Below are positions 1 through 8,401 of a DNA stretch of 64,000 nt, piece by piece. The DNA lies in NCBI RefSeq assembly GCF_034119865.1, contig NZ_CP139421.1:5248501-5312500 (forward strand), read 5' to 3'. Position numbers and translations under genes: made by a program. The notes below the pieces were generated by a model. The model saw nothing but the letters and a program-made list of their open reading frames with translations, was not told the DNA's origin and ran no database searches. The stretch is from Algoriphagus sp. NG3. GTDB taxonomy: Bacteria > Bacteroidota > Bacteroidia > Cytophagales > Cyclobacteriaceae. Position 1 is the stretch's first letter. Every line of letters begins with the position of its first letter.

Positions 1-93
1 AATCCTAAAAAAATCAATTTGTATTCTAATGTTCACTAACAATTTACCGGCTATAAAGTGGCTTTAGCCCGCATTATTCTTTAGAAAATCTAC

Positions 94-131
94 TAGGTCT
101 TCAAGCGGTTTTCAGTCTACTTGAAGACCTA
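94..131 (-). terminator. Stem-loop after the pirin gene
   Basis: A perfect 12-bp inverted repeat (TAGGTCTTCAAG at 94-105, its complement at 120-131) with a 14-nt loop sits just past the stop of the leftward pirin gene. On the minus strand the stem is followed by a short T-rich stretch. It is probably an intrinsic terminator; the T-run is weak. Confidence 0.55.
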
Positions 132-151
132 ATAGTAATCTAGTTTAGTCT

Positions 152-1060
152 TTATGAAAGCGCTCCGGGAGGAGGTCCTCCTGCGGGCTTGGATTTGTCT
201 TCCGGTAAGGGAACAAACTCCTTGTTATCCGTAGGTGGCAGAAGAATCCTTCCCTGTTTCCAGTCTTCCTTGGCCTGATCTATGCGTTCTCTTCTGCTGG
301 AGACAAAATTCCACCAGATGTACCGGTCTCCAAGGTGCTCACCTCCCAGCATCATCAGGGTTGTTTTTTCCTTTGCAATAATAAGTGGATCCACTCCTTT
401 TGTAAATACCAACAGTTTTCCTGCAGTATAAGTGGTGCCATTTACTTCCACACTTCCTTTTACAAGGTATGCTCCTCTTTCACTATGCCCGGCAGGTAGT
501 CCAAACCTGGCTCCCTCTTGCAGGACCACATGCAAATAAAACAAGGGTGAACTGGTTTTGACATGACTGCTTAGTCCATAGGCATCTCCTGCTATCAGTC
601 GCATCCATACTCCTTTATCTGTAAAAACCGGTAATTCATCCGCAGTATAATTTTTAAATGAAGGGTCCGATTCCTCATCTTTCTCAGGAAGTGCCACCCA
701 AGTCTGAAGCATTTCCAGTCCTCCTGCGGCCAATATGGCAGGATCTTCAAAGCGCTCGCTATGGGATATCCCTTTTCCTGCACACATCCAGTTCACTTCC
801 CCGGGTTTGATCACTTGCTCCACGCCCAGACTGTCCCGGTGTGTCACATTGCCTTCCAGGAGATAGCTTACCGTGGACAGTCCTATATGTGGATGGGGAA
901 GTACATCCAGATTAGTGGTGGCGGGCACACTTACCGGACCGCCATGATCCATAAAAATAAAGGGGCCTACCATTCTTCTTAGCTGGAAAGGTAGGATCCG
1001 TTTGACGGAAAAGCCGGGACTTATTATTGCCTGGCGTGATTCTATTACGATATCTAGCAT
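152..1060 (-). CDS. Pirin family protein
   Basis: This 302-residue protein is a cytosolic two-cupin pirin. Pirins bind a metal, usually iron; some oxidise quercetin and others act as redox-sensing co-regulators. The N-terminal cupin carries the expected metal ligands: His56 and His58 in the HPHIG motif, and His100 and Glu102 in GKGISHSE. The HRD motif follows the first histidine pair. Length is normal for the family. The gene is transcribed leftward and appears to be single, with a stem-loop beyond its stop. The family is certain; the substrate is not known from sequence. Confidence 0.93.
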   Translation of the reverse strand: MLDIVIESRQAIISPGFSVKRILPFQLRRMVGPFIFMDHGGPVSVPATTNLDVLPHPHIGLSTVSYLLEGNVTHRDSLGVEQVIKPGEVNWMCAGKGISHSERFEDPAILAAGGLEMLQTWVALPEKDEESDPSFKNYTADELPVFTDKGVWMRLIAGDAYGLSSHVKTSSPLFYLHVVLQEGARFGLPAGHSERGAYLVKGSVEVNGTTYTAGKLLVFTKGVDPLIIAKEKTTLMMLGGEHLGDRYIWWNFVSSRRERIDQAKEDWKQGRILLPPTDNKEFVPLPEDKSKPAGGPPPGALS

Positions 1061-1177
1061 AGTGTGCTTGGCTGTTTGCTCAATTTACTTACAGGAAGCA
1101 TAATTATAAGGCTTTTCCTCCTGGGAATTTTTGAAGTAGCGCATTAAATAAAGCTGCTGCCGGGCGTGTGACTCTAT

Positions 1178-1804
1178 TTAGGGCTTGCTGAATTCGCCTA
1201 AGATATCCCGTCCCTTAGCGGTCAGGTATGGGAAAATCATGGATCTGAGTTGATGTGCGCCTTCTGCTATATCCTTTTTCATCAGCTTATTGTCCTTGTC
1301 TATCATTGTGGCCGAGAGCCAGAAGTCACTGACAATCCGCAGGTTTCTGAACAAGTACAAATATTCATTTTCAATGATCTCCTCCCTGATCAATTGACCT
1401 GAAATTAGTTCTTGTACTATATGATGAAACTGCACAGCTCTGTCCTCCAGCAATTTGCTATAATGACCCCGGATCATGGCATGGTTACGGTTGATGTATA
1501 CAAAGTCCAGCATCAGAAATCTATATTCGTAAAAACTGATCAGGCAGACACTTGGGAGTTCAAAAAGTAGCTGCAGATGATTGGACTGGTTAATTTCCCC
1601 CTGTATGGCCTGATCCAACTTCTCCACTAGCTGCAGGTATAAAGCATCGATGATCTCCTCCCTTTTTTTGAAATGATAGGTCAGATTGCCTAAACTGATC
1701 TCCATATCAGTGGCTATAGTCCTCAGCGAGACCTGGGCTACTCCGGCTTCATTGAATAGCCGTAAAGCACTTTCTAATATGTTGTTCTTGGTATTTTTCA
1801 TCAT
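1178..1804 (-). CDS. TetR family transcriptional repressor
   Basis: The 208-residue protein has an N-terminal TetR helix-turn-helix (about residues 5-50, with the LGNLTYHFKKREEII recognition segment) and a variable helical ligand-binding C-terminus. TetR proteins repress nearby promoters until a small molecule binds. It is divergent from a DUF2867 gene, and the intergenic region holds three copies of a palindrome of the form TAGTAC-N4-GTACTA, starting 11 bp before its own start codon. Autoregulation together with control of the divergent gene is therefore likely. The ligand cannot be predicted. Confidence 0.9.
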   Translation of the reverse strand: MMKNTKNNILESALRLFNEAGVAQVSLRTIATDMEISLGNLTYHFKKREEIIDALYLQLVEKLDQAIQGEINQSNHLQLLFELPSVCLISFYEYRFLMLDFVYINRNHAMIRGHYSKLLEDRAVQFHHIVQELISGQLIREEIIENEYLYLFRNLRIVSDFWLSATMIDKDNKLMKKDIAEGAHQLRSMIFPYLTAKGRDILGEFSKP

Positions 1805-1815
1805 GAAAACAAGTA

Positions 1816-1884
1816 TAGTACAAATGTACTAATTTTTGTCTAGTACTAGTGTACTAACAATTTTAAATTAGTACGTTTGTACTG
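1816..1884. promoter_or_regulatory. Triple palindromic operator for the TetR repressor
   Basis: Three 16-bp dyads share the pattern TAGTAC-N4-GTACTA: 1816-1831 (spacer AAAT), 1841-1856 (spacer TAGT) and 1869-1884 (spacer GTTT, last base G instead of A). Their centres are 25 and 28 bp apart. They lie directly upstream of the divergent tetR gene. Repetition of one dyad three times in a divergent region is good evidence for an operator array; binding by this TetR is inferred. Confidence 0.85.
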
Positions 1885-2065
1885 TGTTTAAAATCAGGAT
1901 GCCCAAAACACATCAGGTAGTAAATCAAAGCTGGCAGATCGGAAAAATATCGCACTGGAAAAATCCTATATCAGTGGCTGTAAGAAACTCCGTACTGAGG
2001 ATGGTGCCTGCGAGGGTCAATCGTGTACAGCTGGAGAAATTATTCGAATTGGAACACCATACATC

Positions 2066-2569
2066 ATGAAAGCTGTAAAAGAAGTAGATACTCCTGCCGA
2101 ATATTTGGAAATGGGGATTTTGGATAGGGTGGACTTTTCGGACACCTTTTCCACCACCAATCATCAAGATGATCTGCCCGAAATCTCTAGACTGGTTTTC
2201 GCACAGTCCCCCAAATGGATCCTCTGGCTCTTTAGCCTAAGAAATAAGCTAGTGGGTTTAATAGGGCTGGAAACGAAGCTTCCGGAAGACTACCATAGCC
2301 GCTTTGAAGTAGGAGGATATGTAGGTTTTTTCAAAATATTCTCGACCAGCCCGCAACGGATTGTCTTGGGAGCTGACGATTCTCATTTGAATTTTAGGGC
2401 TGTGATTTCCGATACTGGCACAAGTTCATTTAATATTCAGGTAGTTACCTTGGTTGAATACCACAATAACCGGGGCAGGATATACATGGGGCTGATCATG
2501 CCTTTTCATAGAATAGTAGTAAAGAGCCTAGTCCGCAATGCTTTTAAAGCTGTTGATATAGGGAATTAA
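2066..2569 (+). CDS. DUF2867 domain-containing protein
   Basis: The 167-residue protein looks like a stand-alone DUF2867 domain. Its start (MKAVKEVDTP) and the following VDFSDTF segment fit the family's N-terminus. DUF2867 is of unknown function and is often found alone or fused behind SDR-type oxidoreductases. The start ATG overlaps the stop of a short ORF (1899-2069) in another frame; that ORF is probably not a gene, so the message may have a leader of about 180 nt. Position across from tetR suggests it is the repressor's target. Confidence 0.75.
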   Translation: MKAVKEVDTPAEYLEMGILDRVDFSDTFSTTNHQDDLPEISRLVFAQSPKWILWLFSLRNKLVGLIGLETKLPEDYHSRFEVGGYVGFFKIFSTSPQRIVLGADDSHLNFRAVISDTGTSSFNIQVVTLVEYHNNRGRIYMGLIMPFHRIVVKSLVRNAFKAVDIGN

Positions 2570-2580
2570 GGCTTTGCTAT

Positions 2581-2772
2581 GAGTTTATTCCTTTTTTACT
2601 CTACTGTTTAGCTCAGCTAAGTACAGATAATTGGTTGTTAATTGCCTACTGCAGTTTGAGGGAAGAATTCCGGTATTTTCGGTTGGACAGAATCAAAAAA
2701 ATACAGCTTCTAATAGAAAAATTTGAACCGCATAAAATGACGCTGCAGGAGTTTTTTGATAAATATCATTAG
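2581..2772 (+). pseudogene. C-terminal remnant of a WYL-domain (YafY-like) regulator
   Basis: An open stretch with no start codon reads NWLLIAYCSLREEFRYFRLD from 2629, then a KIQLL...EPHKM tail and a stop at 2770-2772. This is the C-terminal end of the WYL ligand-sensing domain of YafY/DeoR-type regulators. The N-terminal HTH and most of the WYL domain are absent, so this is a degraded gene. It begins right after the DUF2867 stop, which suggests a deletion joined the two. Confidence 0.7.
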
Positions 2773-2853
2773 TCCTTACCTACTCCTGACATAAGGCTGT
2801 CACTGCCTCATTGTTGTTTTGCTTTAAGTTTAATAAGTAAAACAGAAAAGAAA

Positions 2854-3246
2854 ATGGAAAAAAGAACAATTGATCCCTGGAAATGGGGAGAACAAACCAA
2901 TTCTGCCCAGGCAGTAGAAGTGAAAAATGCAGAAGGAACACTTTACTGCTCGGGACAAGTGGCTATTGATGAAAACGGTGTCCCAAGTAGCGCAGACATG
3001 CGGATCCAACTCATACAGACCGTCGAAAATCTGGAGCAACTCATCAGTGAATCCGGCTATGAATGCAAAAACATTGTCCGGCTGAATGTGTACACGACAG
3101 ACACAAATGAGTTTTTTACGACTTGTATGGATGTTTACGTTCCTTTCCTTACGAAGCATGGTATCCATCAAGCAACCACATTGCTTGAGGTAAAAGGTCT
3201 TTTTGCAACATTGACGGTAGAATTGGAAGCCACAGTGGTAAAATAG
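2854..3246 (+). CDS. RidA/YjgF/YER057c family protein
   Basis: The 130-residue protein has the length and fold signature of the Rid family (YCSGQVAID near the N-terminus, LEVKGLFA...VELEATVV at the end). Canonical RidA hydrolyses reactive enamine/imine intermediates using a conserved arginine before the last strand. Here that region reads HQATTLLEV, without the arginine, so it probably belongs to one of the other Rid subgroups with a different or unknown activity. It is followed 2 bp later by a YdeI-like gene, so the two are likely co-transcribed. Confidence 0.85.
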   Translation: MEKRTIDPWKWGEQTNSAQAVEVKNAEGTLYCSGQVAIDENGVPSSADMRIQLIQTVENLEQLISESGYECKNIVRLNVYTTDTNEFFTTCMDVYVPFLTKHGIHQATTLLEVKGLFATLTVELEATVVK

Positions 3247-3248
3247 AA

Positions 3249-3830
3249 ATGCGAAAAAACGAAATAGAAATATTTTATCCGAAAAGCCAAGCAGCTTGGA
3301 GAAGGTGGTTAAAAAAGAACCACCTGTCAACACAGGCTGTTTGGCTTGTTTTTTATAATAAAAAATCCGGATTAAAATCAATCACTTGGAGTGAAGCGGT
3401 TGATGTTGCCCTGTGCTTTGGGTGGATAGACAGTAAGAAAGTGAGGATAGATGAAGAGACAGCACATCAGTTTTTCAGCAAACGGAAACCGAAAAGCACT
3501 TGGTCTAAAATCAATAAAGAAAAAGTAGAAAAACTGATAGAACAAGGCCTAATGACGGAAGCAGGCTTTAGAAGCATAGAGACTGCAAAGCAAAACGGTT
3601 CTTGGACGATTTTGGACGAAGTAGAAGAATTGATTATTCCAGCAGACTTGGAAGCTGGATTTGCTGGTAAACTTAATGCAAAAGACTTTTTTATGGGTTT
3701 AAGCAAATCTGTAAGAAAAATGATTTTGGCTTGGCTTGTGTTTGCCAAAACAGCAGATACAAGACAGAAACGTATTGATGAAATTATTAAGAGTGCAGGA
3801 CAAAATCTAAAACCGAAACACTTACGGTAA
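3249..3830 (+). CDS. YdeI/OmpD-associated family protein
   Basis: The 193-residue protein matches the YdeI/OmdA family: an N-terminal block with VWLVFYNKKSG, the WSEAVDVALCFGWIDSK segment, the KRKPKSTWSKINKEKVEKL segment, and a helical C-terminus ending KSAGQNLKPKHLR. Members are small cytosolic proteins linked to peptide/bacteriocin resistance in some bacteria; the biochemical role is unclear. It starts 2 bp after the Rid-like gene and probably shares its transcript. Length is usual for the family. Confidence 0.85.
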   Translation: MRKNEIEIFYPKSQAAWRRWLKKNHLSTQAVWLVFYNKKSGLKSITWSEAVDVALCFGWIDSKKVRIDEETAHQFFSKRKPKSTWSKINKEKVEKLIEQGLMTEAGFRSIETAKQNGSWTILDEVEELIIPADLEAGFAGKLNAKDFFMGLSKSVRKMILAWLVFAKTADTRQKRIDEIIKSAGQNLKPKHLR

Positions 3831-4299
3831 AAAAGACACCTGGTCCTCGGATATGGCAGTTCTTTGAATAAAGACCTATTGGGTCAACAAGCTTGCACTT
3901 GCTGAAAAACCGGTCACATGCAAAATGGGGGAATCATTCAAAACAAAGTGATTCGGGAGCTTTCAGTCACCGCAGCCGATCACCCACTCTTTGCAGATAC
4001 TTCGATGTAGTAAGGTGCCTCTTGAGACTATCGTACTTTTAATGCAACATTATAAAAAATCAATATATTAGTGTATTCTATTTTTGCAAATAGAGTTTAA
4101 TTATTATGCATATCCGCTTTTCTACCAGTAAATCAATTAATGCATTATAGGATTCGAAAAACACTAGTGTCAAGGCCTCTTCCGTCTTCGGTCTCCTGTC
4201 TTCCATCCAGTAAAGCAAAGAAATAACATCACTGGCTTGATTGCGGATATCCATATTAATTATAACCAATGGATTAAGGCAACAATTAAAAACACAATC
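3831..4299. other. Intergenic stretch with repeat fragments
   Basis: No convincing gene is seen. It contains a short piece resembling the island repeat (about 3959-3990, CAGCCGATCACCC), an 'AGTGATTCGGGA'-type REP-like half near 3945-3957, a possible TATTTTTG promoter box at 4079-4086, and one copy of the short EDRRPKTE repeat at 4179-4205. A 63-residue minus-strand ORF here is produced largely by that repeat. Confidence 0.5.
4179..4205. repeat. Short dispersed repeat (copy 1)
   Basis: The segment CTTCCGTCTTCGGTCTCCTG followed by TCTTCC recurs at 40609-40635 with one change, and a diverged inverted copy (AAGACGGGAGACCGGAGACAG) lies at 7206-7227. All three copies are intergenic and each sits close to the start or end of an exported-protein gene. 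Function is unknown. Confidence 0.65.
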
Positions 4300-5730
4300 A
4301 TGAAAGCAAAAATAAGCCCGTTGATTTTGCCAGTTATTATTTTTTTAGTCGGATGTCAACAATCCAACAAAAAATTAACTGCAGCCGAAGCCCAAAGAAT
4401 AGCTAAAGAAGCCTATATCTATGGTTTCCCACTTGTAATGAATTACAAAACTTTATATGTAAATGCAATTGACAAGAACTCCGGTGATTATAAGGGAGAA
4501 ATAAACACATTGTCATGTAACGCAAGGGTGTACACACCAGATGACAAGGCAATTGTTACTCCTAACTCGGACACACCGTATTGCATGTTTTGGAGTGATA
4601 TTCGAGATGAGCCCGTTGTTTTTTCAGTACCTGAAGTTGATTCATTAAGATACTATAGCTTTCAGTTTATTGATTTATACACACACAATTTTTCCTATAT
4701 AGGTTCATTGACCAAAGGAAACAAAGCTGGTAAATATCTAGTGGCACAGGAAAGTTGGGAAGGGGAAATTCCTGAAGGTATTACAGAAGTAATCCAAAGT
4801 GAAACAGGGATATTCTTCACCATTGTCCGTACTCAGTTGTTTGATGCAGATGATTTGGACAATGTGGAGAATCTACAAGAGCAATATCAACTGCAAACCT
4901 TGAGCGAATATTTGGGAAGCCCTGCTACGAAAAAAGAACATAGCGATGAGTTTCCAGAATGGGTTGAAGGAGAGCAATTTTCCGAAGCATCATTTAAATA
5001 CCTGGATGCTATGTTAAAGTTAATAGGAAACCCTATAGAAAAAGAAAAATCCTTATGGGAAGATTTTGCTAAACTTGAACTGGGTACAGCTAAAGGATAT
5101 AGCTTAAATAACTTTGATGAAGAAATACAAAATGCGATCAAACAAGGGGTAAAAGATGGCTTTGCGGAGATGGAGGCATTCATTAAGGAAAACTCGGCAG
5201 ACCCCCTAGGAAGTGCCAATATATTTGGCAGCAGAGATTTTTTAGAAAAAAGTGCCAAAGAGAATTATGATTATGATGATATCCATCTGATCAGAGCTGT
5301 TGGAGCTCATCTGGGAATTTATGGGAACTCTGCTTCAGAAGCTATCTACCCAGCTTTTTTTGTGGATGCTGAGGGTAATCCATTGGATGCATCTAAAGGC
5401 AAATACACATTGACTTTTGCACCAAATCAAATGCCTCCTGTAAAATCCTTTTGGTCGCTTACCATGTACGATGGCAAGACACAATTGCTGGTACACAATC
5501 CATTGGATAAGTATTTGGTGAACTCCACAATGAAGGATGCATATGTGAGTAACGACGATGGTTCCATTACTTTCTATATTCAGCATGACTCTCCCGGAGA
5601 AAACCTCGAAGCAAATTGGTTACCAGCTCCTAACGGCTCTTTTTACTGTATTATGCGCCTTTATGGTCCCACTGAAGCTGTAATAGATGGAACATGGGTA
5701 AGCCCGAAAATGGTTAAACAGAACATTTAA
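4300..5730 (+). CDS. DUF1254/DUF1214 domain lipoprotein (first of two)
   Basis: From ATG 4300 the product has 476 residues and starts with a lipoprotein signal whose lipobox is FLVGC, so it is likely anchored in the cell envelope. The N-terminal DUF1254 part contains the typical AKEAYIYGFPLVMNYKTLY and ATPNSDTPYCM-like segments; the C-terminal DUF1214 part contains NQMPPVKSFWSLTMYD and DNWLPAPNG-like motifs. The family has no settled biochemical function. An upstream in-frame ATG at 4237 would bury the signal peptide, so 4300 is preferred. It is followed 8 bp later by a diverged tandem copy. Confidence 0.88.
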   Translation: MKAKISPLILPVIIFLVGCQQSNKKLTAAEAQRIAKEAYIYGFPLVMNYKTLYVNAIDKNSGDYKGEINTLSCNARVYTPDDKAIVTPNSDTPYCMFWSDIRDEPVVFSVPEVDSLRYYSFQFIDLYTHNFSYIGSLTKGNKAGKYLVAQESWEGEIPEGITEVIQSETGIFFTIVRTQLFDADDLDNVENLQEQYQLQTLSEYLGSPATKKEHSDEFPEWVEGEQFSEASFKYLDAMLKLIGNPIEKEKSLWEDFAKLELGTAKGYSLNNFDEEIQNAIKQGVKDGFAEMEAFIKENSADPLGSANIFGSRDFLEKSAKENYDYDDIHLIRAVGAHLGIYGNSASEAIYPAFFVDAEGNPLDASKGKYTLTFAPNQMPPVKSFWSLTMYDGKTQLLVHNPLDKYLVNSTMKDAYVSNDDGSITFYIQHDSPGENLEANWLPAPNGSFYCIMRLYGPTEAVIDGTWVSPKMVKQNI

Positions 5731-5738
5731 TCAGAGTC

Positions 5739-7154
5739 ATGAACAGATTATTTCTATCCATTTTATTCGTTTTAGGCGTGATGTTCAATGCTTGCACCAC
5801 TAAAACGCAATCCGGTAATTTATCTCCGGAAGAGGCTCAGCAAATTGCCAAGGAAGCCTATATTTTTACTTATCCCATGCTTATGGGATATCAGGCACAA
5901 TACTATAGATCTGTACCTGAAAGCCCCGGCTACCGTGCGCCTTTGAATCAGATTTCACATGACACTGAACCAGCTGACCACACGAGGATAGATGTGGTGA
6001 CTATGAATGGTGATACGCCTTACTCTGCATTTGGTCTGGATTTGCGGGCAGAGCCCATGGTGCTTTCCGTACCAAAGATCGACGATAGATATTACGTATT
6101 TCAATGCATTGATTTGTTCACCCACAATTTTGCTTTTATCGGCACCCGAACCACGGGAACCGAGTCTGGCGATTACCTGTTTGTTGGGACGGGATGGGAG
6201 GAAGATATTCAAAAGGAAAAATTCAAAGACGTATTTTACAGCGAAAGCCAGATTATAACCATTATAGGAAGGACACAACTCAAAGGAAATGATGACTTGC
6301 CCAATGTGCTCGAAATTCAGCAGCAATATAAATTGCAACCTCTCAGTTTATTTGAAGGCAAGGAACTTAAAACTGCACCGGAAATTAATTGGGTTCCACT
6401 AGACCCCCAAGAATTTGGGGATGCCCGATTTATCAAGTACGTCAATTTCTACCTTGCTATGGTAGAACCCTTTCATGAGGATGACACAGCTGCTTTAAAG
6501 AGATTTGAAAAAATTGGAATAAAACCCGGAGCTACCTTTGACTCGACAAATTATTCACCTGAAACTTTGGGGGCAATTAACGCTGGCGTAAATGATGCGA
6601 TCAGCGAAATAAAAGGAAAGGCTGAGAATATTGCCGAGCGTGTAAATGGATGGAATATGATGGATGCATTTGGCCCTCGTGAGTTTTATAAAAACGATTG
6701 GTTACTGCGCGCTGCCGCCGTTATGGTAGGTATTTATGCCAATGATAAAGTCGAAGCTTTTTATCCCATCGCATATGTTGATTCGGATGAGGAAGTCTTG
6801 GATGGGAGCCGATATCAATACAAAATTGACTTTAACAGCGAAAGCCTACCTCCTGCCAAATATTTCTGGTCAGTGACCATGTACAATAAGCAAGCCGATG
6901 GTGTAGCAGGATATATGGTTGAAAACCCCATCAATCGCTATTTGATCAACTCTACCACAGAAGGATTGGTAAAAGACAAAGACGGTAACTTTACAATTTT
7001 CATTCAGCATCAGGCACCTGAGGATAAAGCACAACAGGCAAATTGGCTTCCAGCCCCCAACGAACCATTTTACCTTGCTTTACGGATATATGGTCCAGAA
7101 GAAACAGCCTTGGATGGAACTTGGGAGCCTCCTGTTATAGAAAAAGTGAAATAA
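5739..7154 (+). CDS. DUF1254/DUF1214 domain lipoprotein (second of two)
   Basis: This 471-residue paralogue of the preceding gene has a lipoprotein signal (lipobox FNAC) and the same two domains: AKEAYIFTYPMLMGYQAQYY at the start, TMNGDTPYSAFGLDLRAEP in DUF1254, and LPPAKYFWSVTMYN and NWLPAPNEPFYLALRIYGP in DUF1214. The 8-bp spacing indicates one operon and a tandem duplication with later divergence. Where the first copy ends in a run of charged residues, this one ends DGTWEPPVIEKVK. Function is unknown; an envelope location is inferred from the signal. Confidence 0.88.
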   Translation: MNRLFLSILFVLGVMFNACTTKTQSGNLSPEEAQQIAKEAYIFTYPMLMGYQAQYYRSVPESPGYRAPLNQISHDTEPADHTRIDVVTMNGDTPYSAFGLDLRAEPMVLSVPKIDDRYYVFQCIDLFTHNFAFIGTRTTGTESGDYLFVGTGWEEDIQKEKFKDVFYSESQIITIIGRTQLKGNDDLPNVLEIQQQYKLQPLSLFEGKELKTAPEINWVPLDPQEFGDARFIKYVNFYLAMVEPFHEDDTAALKRFEKIGIKPGATFDSTNYSPETLGAINAGVNDAISEIKGKAENIAERVNGWNMMDAFGPREFYKNDWLLRAAAVMVGIYANDKVEAFYPIAYVDSDEEVLDGSRYQYKIDFNSESLPPAKYFWSVTMYNKQADGVAGYMVENPINRYLINSTTEGLVKDKDGNFTIFIQHQAPEDKAQQANWLPAPNEPFYLALRIYGPEETALDGTWEPPVIEKVK

Positions 7155-7205
7155 TCAATGTGATTATCCGCAATATTGTCAGTAGCCATATTTCTTTACT
7201 TGATG

Positions 7206-7227
7206 AAAGACGGGAGACCGGAGACAG
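7206..7227. repeat. Short dispersed repeat (inverted, diverged copy)
   Basis: AAAGACGGGAGACCGGAGAC matches the complement of the repeat at 4179-4205 and 40609-40635 with a few changes. It lies in the 264-bp gap between the DUF1254 pair and the SDR gene; that gap also holds a small hairpin TTTGCC-AAAT-GGCAAA near 7346. No gene is seen in the gap. Confidence 0.5.
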
Positions 7228-7418
7228 AATGAGACCTTGGTGCTGGGAAATGAAAGACGATGTTAGGGGGATAAAAAGCTGATTCATACAATTTTCCACA
7301 GAACGGAACCGGATACATCCCCAGCTTTTAGGGTTGATCCACTTTTTGCCAAATGGCAAATGTTCCCATTTTTTAGCGAAGCACCTTTGAGCCATAATTA
7401 ATTCCAAAAATTAAAATT

Positions 7419-8396
7419 ATGGACAAAATAATGAAACAAGTATTTGTAACAGGTGGGTCGGGTTTTGTGGGTCAAAATCTAATCCCAATGCTCATAGAAA
7501 ACGGCTATAAGGTAAAAGCGTTGGCACGTTCGGCACAAGCCATTCAAAAGGTAGAGCAATCAGGAGCAACAGTCGTAAAAGGCGATTTAAATGATAAACA
7601 AGCTTTGGAAAATGGCGTGAAAGATTGTGCTTCGGTATTTCATTTAGCGGCTTCGGTTGATTTTTTTGCTTCTGAACACGAACTCAGAAAACTGCACGTT
7701 GATGCAACTGAACTTTTGTTGGAAGTTTCCAAAAATGCCAAGGTTCAAAGGTTGGTGTATTTAAGTGCAGCTTCGGTAATTATGAATGGAAAACCTATCG
7801 TAAATGCTGATGAATCTTTTGTATCTAACAACATTGTTGATGGCTATTCAAGAACAAAATTGCAGGCAGAGAACTTAGTTTTGCAAGCCAATACGAAGAC
7901 CTTTCGGACCATTGCTGTTAGACCTCCACTAATTTGGGGAAAAGGAGATCCTAATACTTTGGCAGGTGTTATTGATGCAGTAAAGAAAGGAAGAATGCAG
8001 TTTATTGATAGCGGCAAACATCGTTTAGTAACTTGCCATGTGCTGAATGTTTGTCATGCATTGATCTTAGCCGACACAGCGGAACAAAGTGGAAAAACTT
8101 ATTTTATTACCGATGGGGAAACGCCAGTTTTCAAGGACTTTATTAGAAAATATGTAGGTACACAAGGCGTAACTGTTCCCGATAAAGCTGTTTCTTTGGC
8201 AATGGCAAAACGGGTTGCTTCAGTTATGGAGTTTGTTTGGAGGACTTTCAAGCTTAAAGGACATCCACCGCTTTACAAAGGTTTTGTAAATATCTTAGGT
8301 TTGGAATTCATCACCTCTGACAAAAAAGCAAGAACAGAACTGGGCTACAAAACATTTGTAACTATTGAGCAAGGTTTAAACCTAATGAGACAATAA
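7419..8396 (+). CDS. NAD(P)-dependent epimerase / extended SDR family protein
   Basis: The 325-residue protein is an extended short-chain dehydrogenase/reductase. It has the N-terminal dinucleotide-binding loop GGSGFVGQNL, the downstream GDL motif (VVKGDLND), the VFHLAA segment, and the catalytic Ser/Tyr-xxx-Lys in YLSAASV and DGYSRTK. The sequence is closest in style to the 3-beta-hydroxysteroid-dehydrogenase/NAD-epimerase group. ATG 7419 is used, though MKQVFVTGG at 7431 is an equally reasonable start. A Crp/Fnr regulator follows after 5 bp and probably belongs to the same operon. Substrate unknown. Confidence 0.88.
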   Translation: MDKIMKQVFVTGGSGFVGQNLIPMLIENGYKVKALARSAQAIQKVEQSGATVVKGDLNDKQALENGVKDCASVFHLAASVDFFASEHELRKLHVDATELLLEVSKNAKVQRLVYLSAASVIMNGKPIVNADESFVSNNIVDGYSRTKLQAENLVLQANTKTFRTIAVRPPLIWGKGDPNTLAGVIDAVKKGRMQFIDSGKHRLVTCHVLNVCHALILADTAEQSGKTYFITDGETPVFKDFIRKYVGTQGVTVPDKAVSLAMAKRVASVMEFVWRTFKLKGHPPLYKGFVNILGLEFITSDKKARTELGYKTFVTIEQGLNLMRQ

Positions 8397-8401
8397 AAAC
8401 T

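Noticed and set aside
1884..2069. 61-residue ORF (56 residues from ATG 1899) overlapping the start of the DUF2867 gene
   Set aside because: No recognisable domain, and its DNA overlaps the operator region. It may only be leader sequence; the ATGA overlap alone does not prove a gene.
4078..4269. 63-residue minus-strand ORF
   Set aside because: Much of it is the short dispersed repeat read as EDRRPKTE; no other support.
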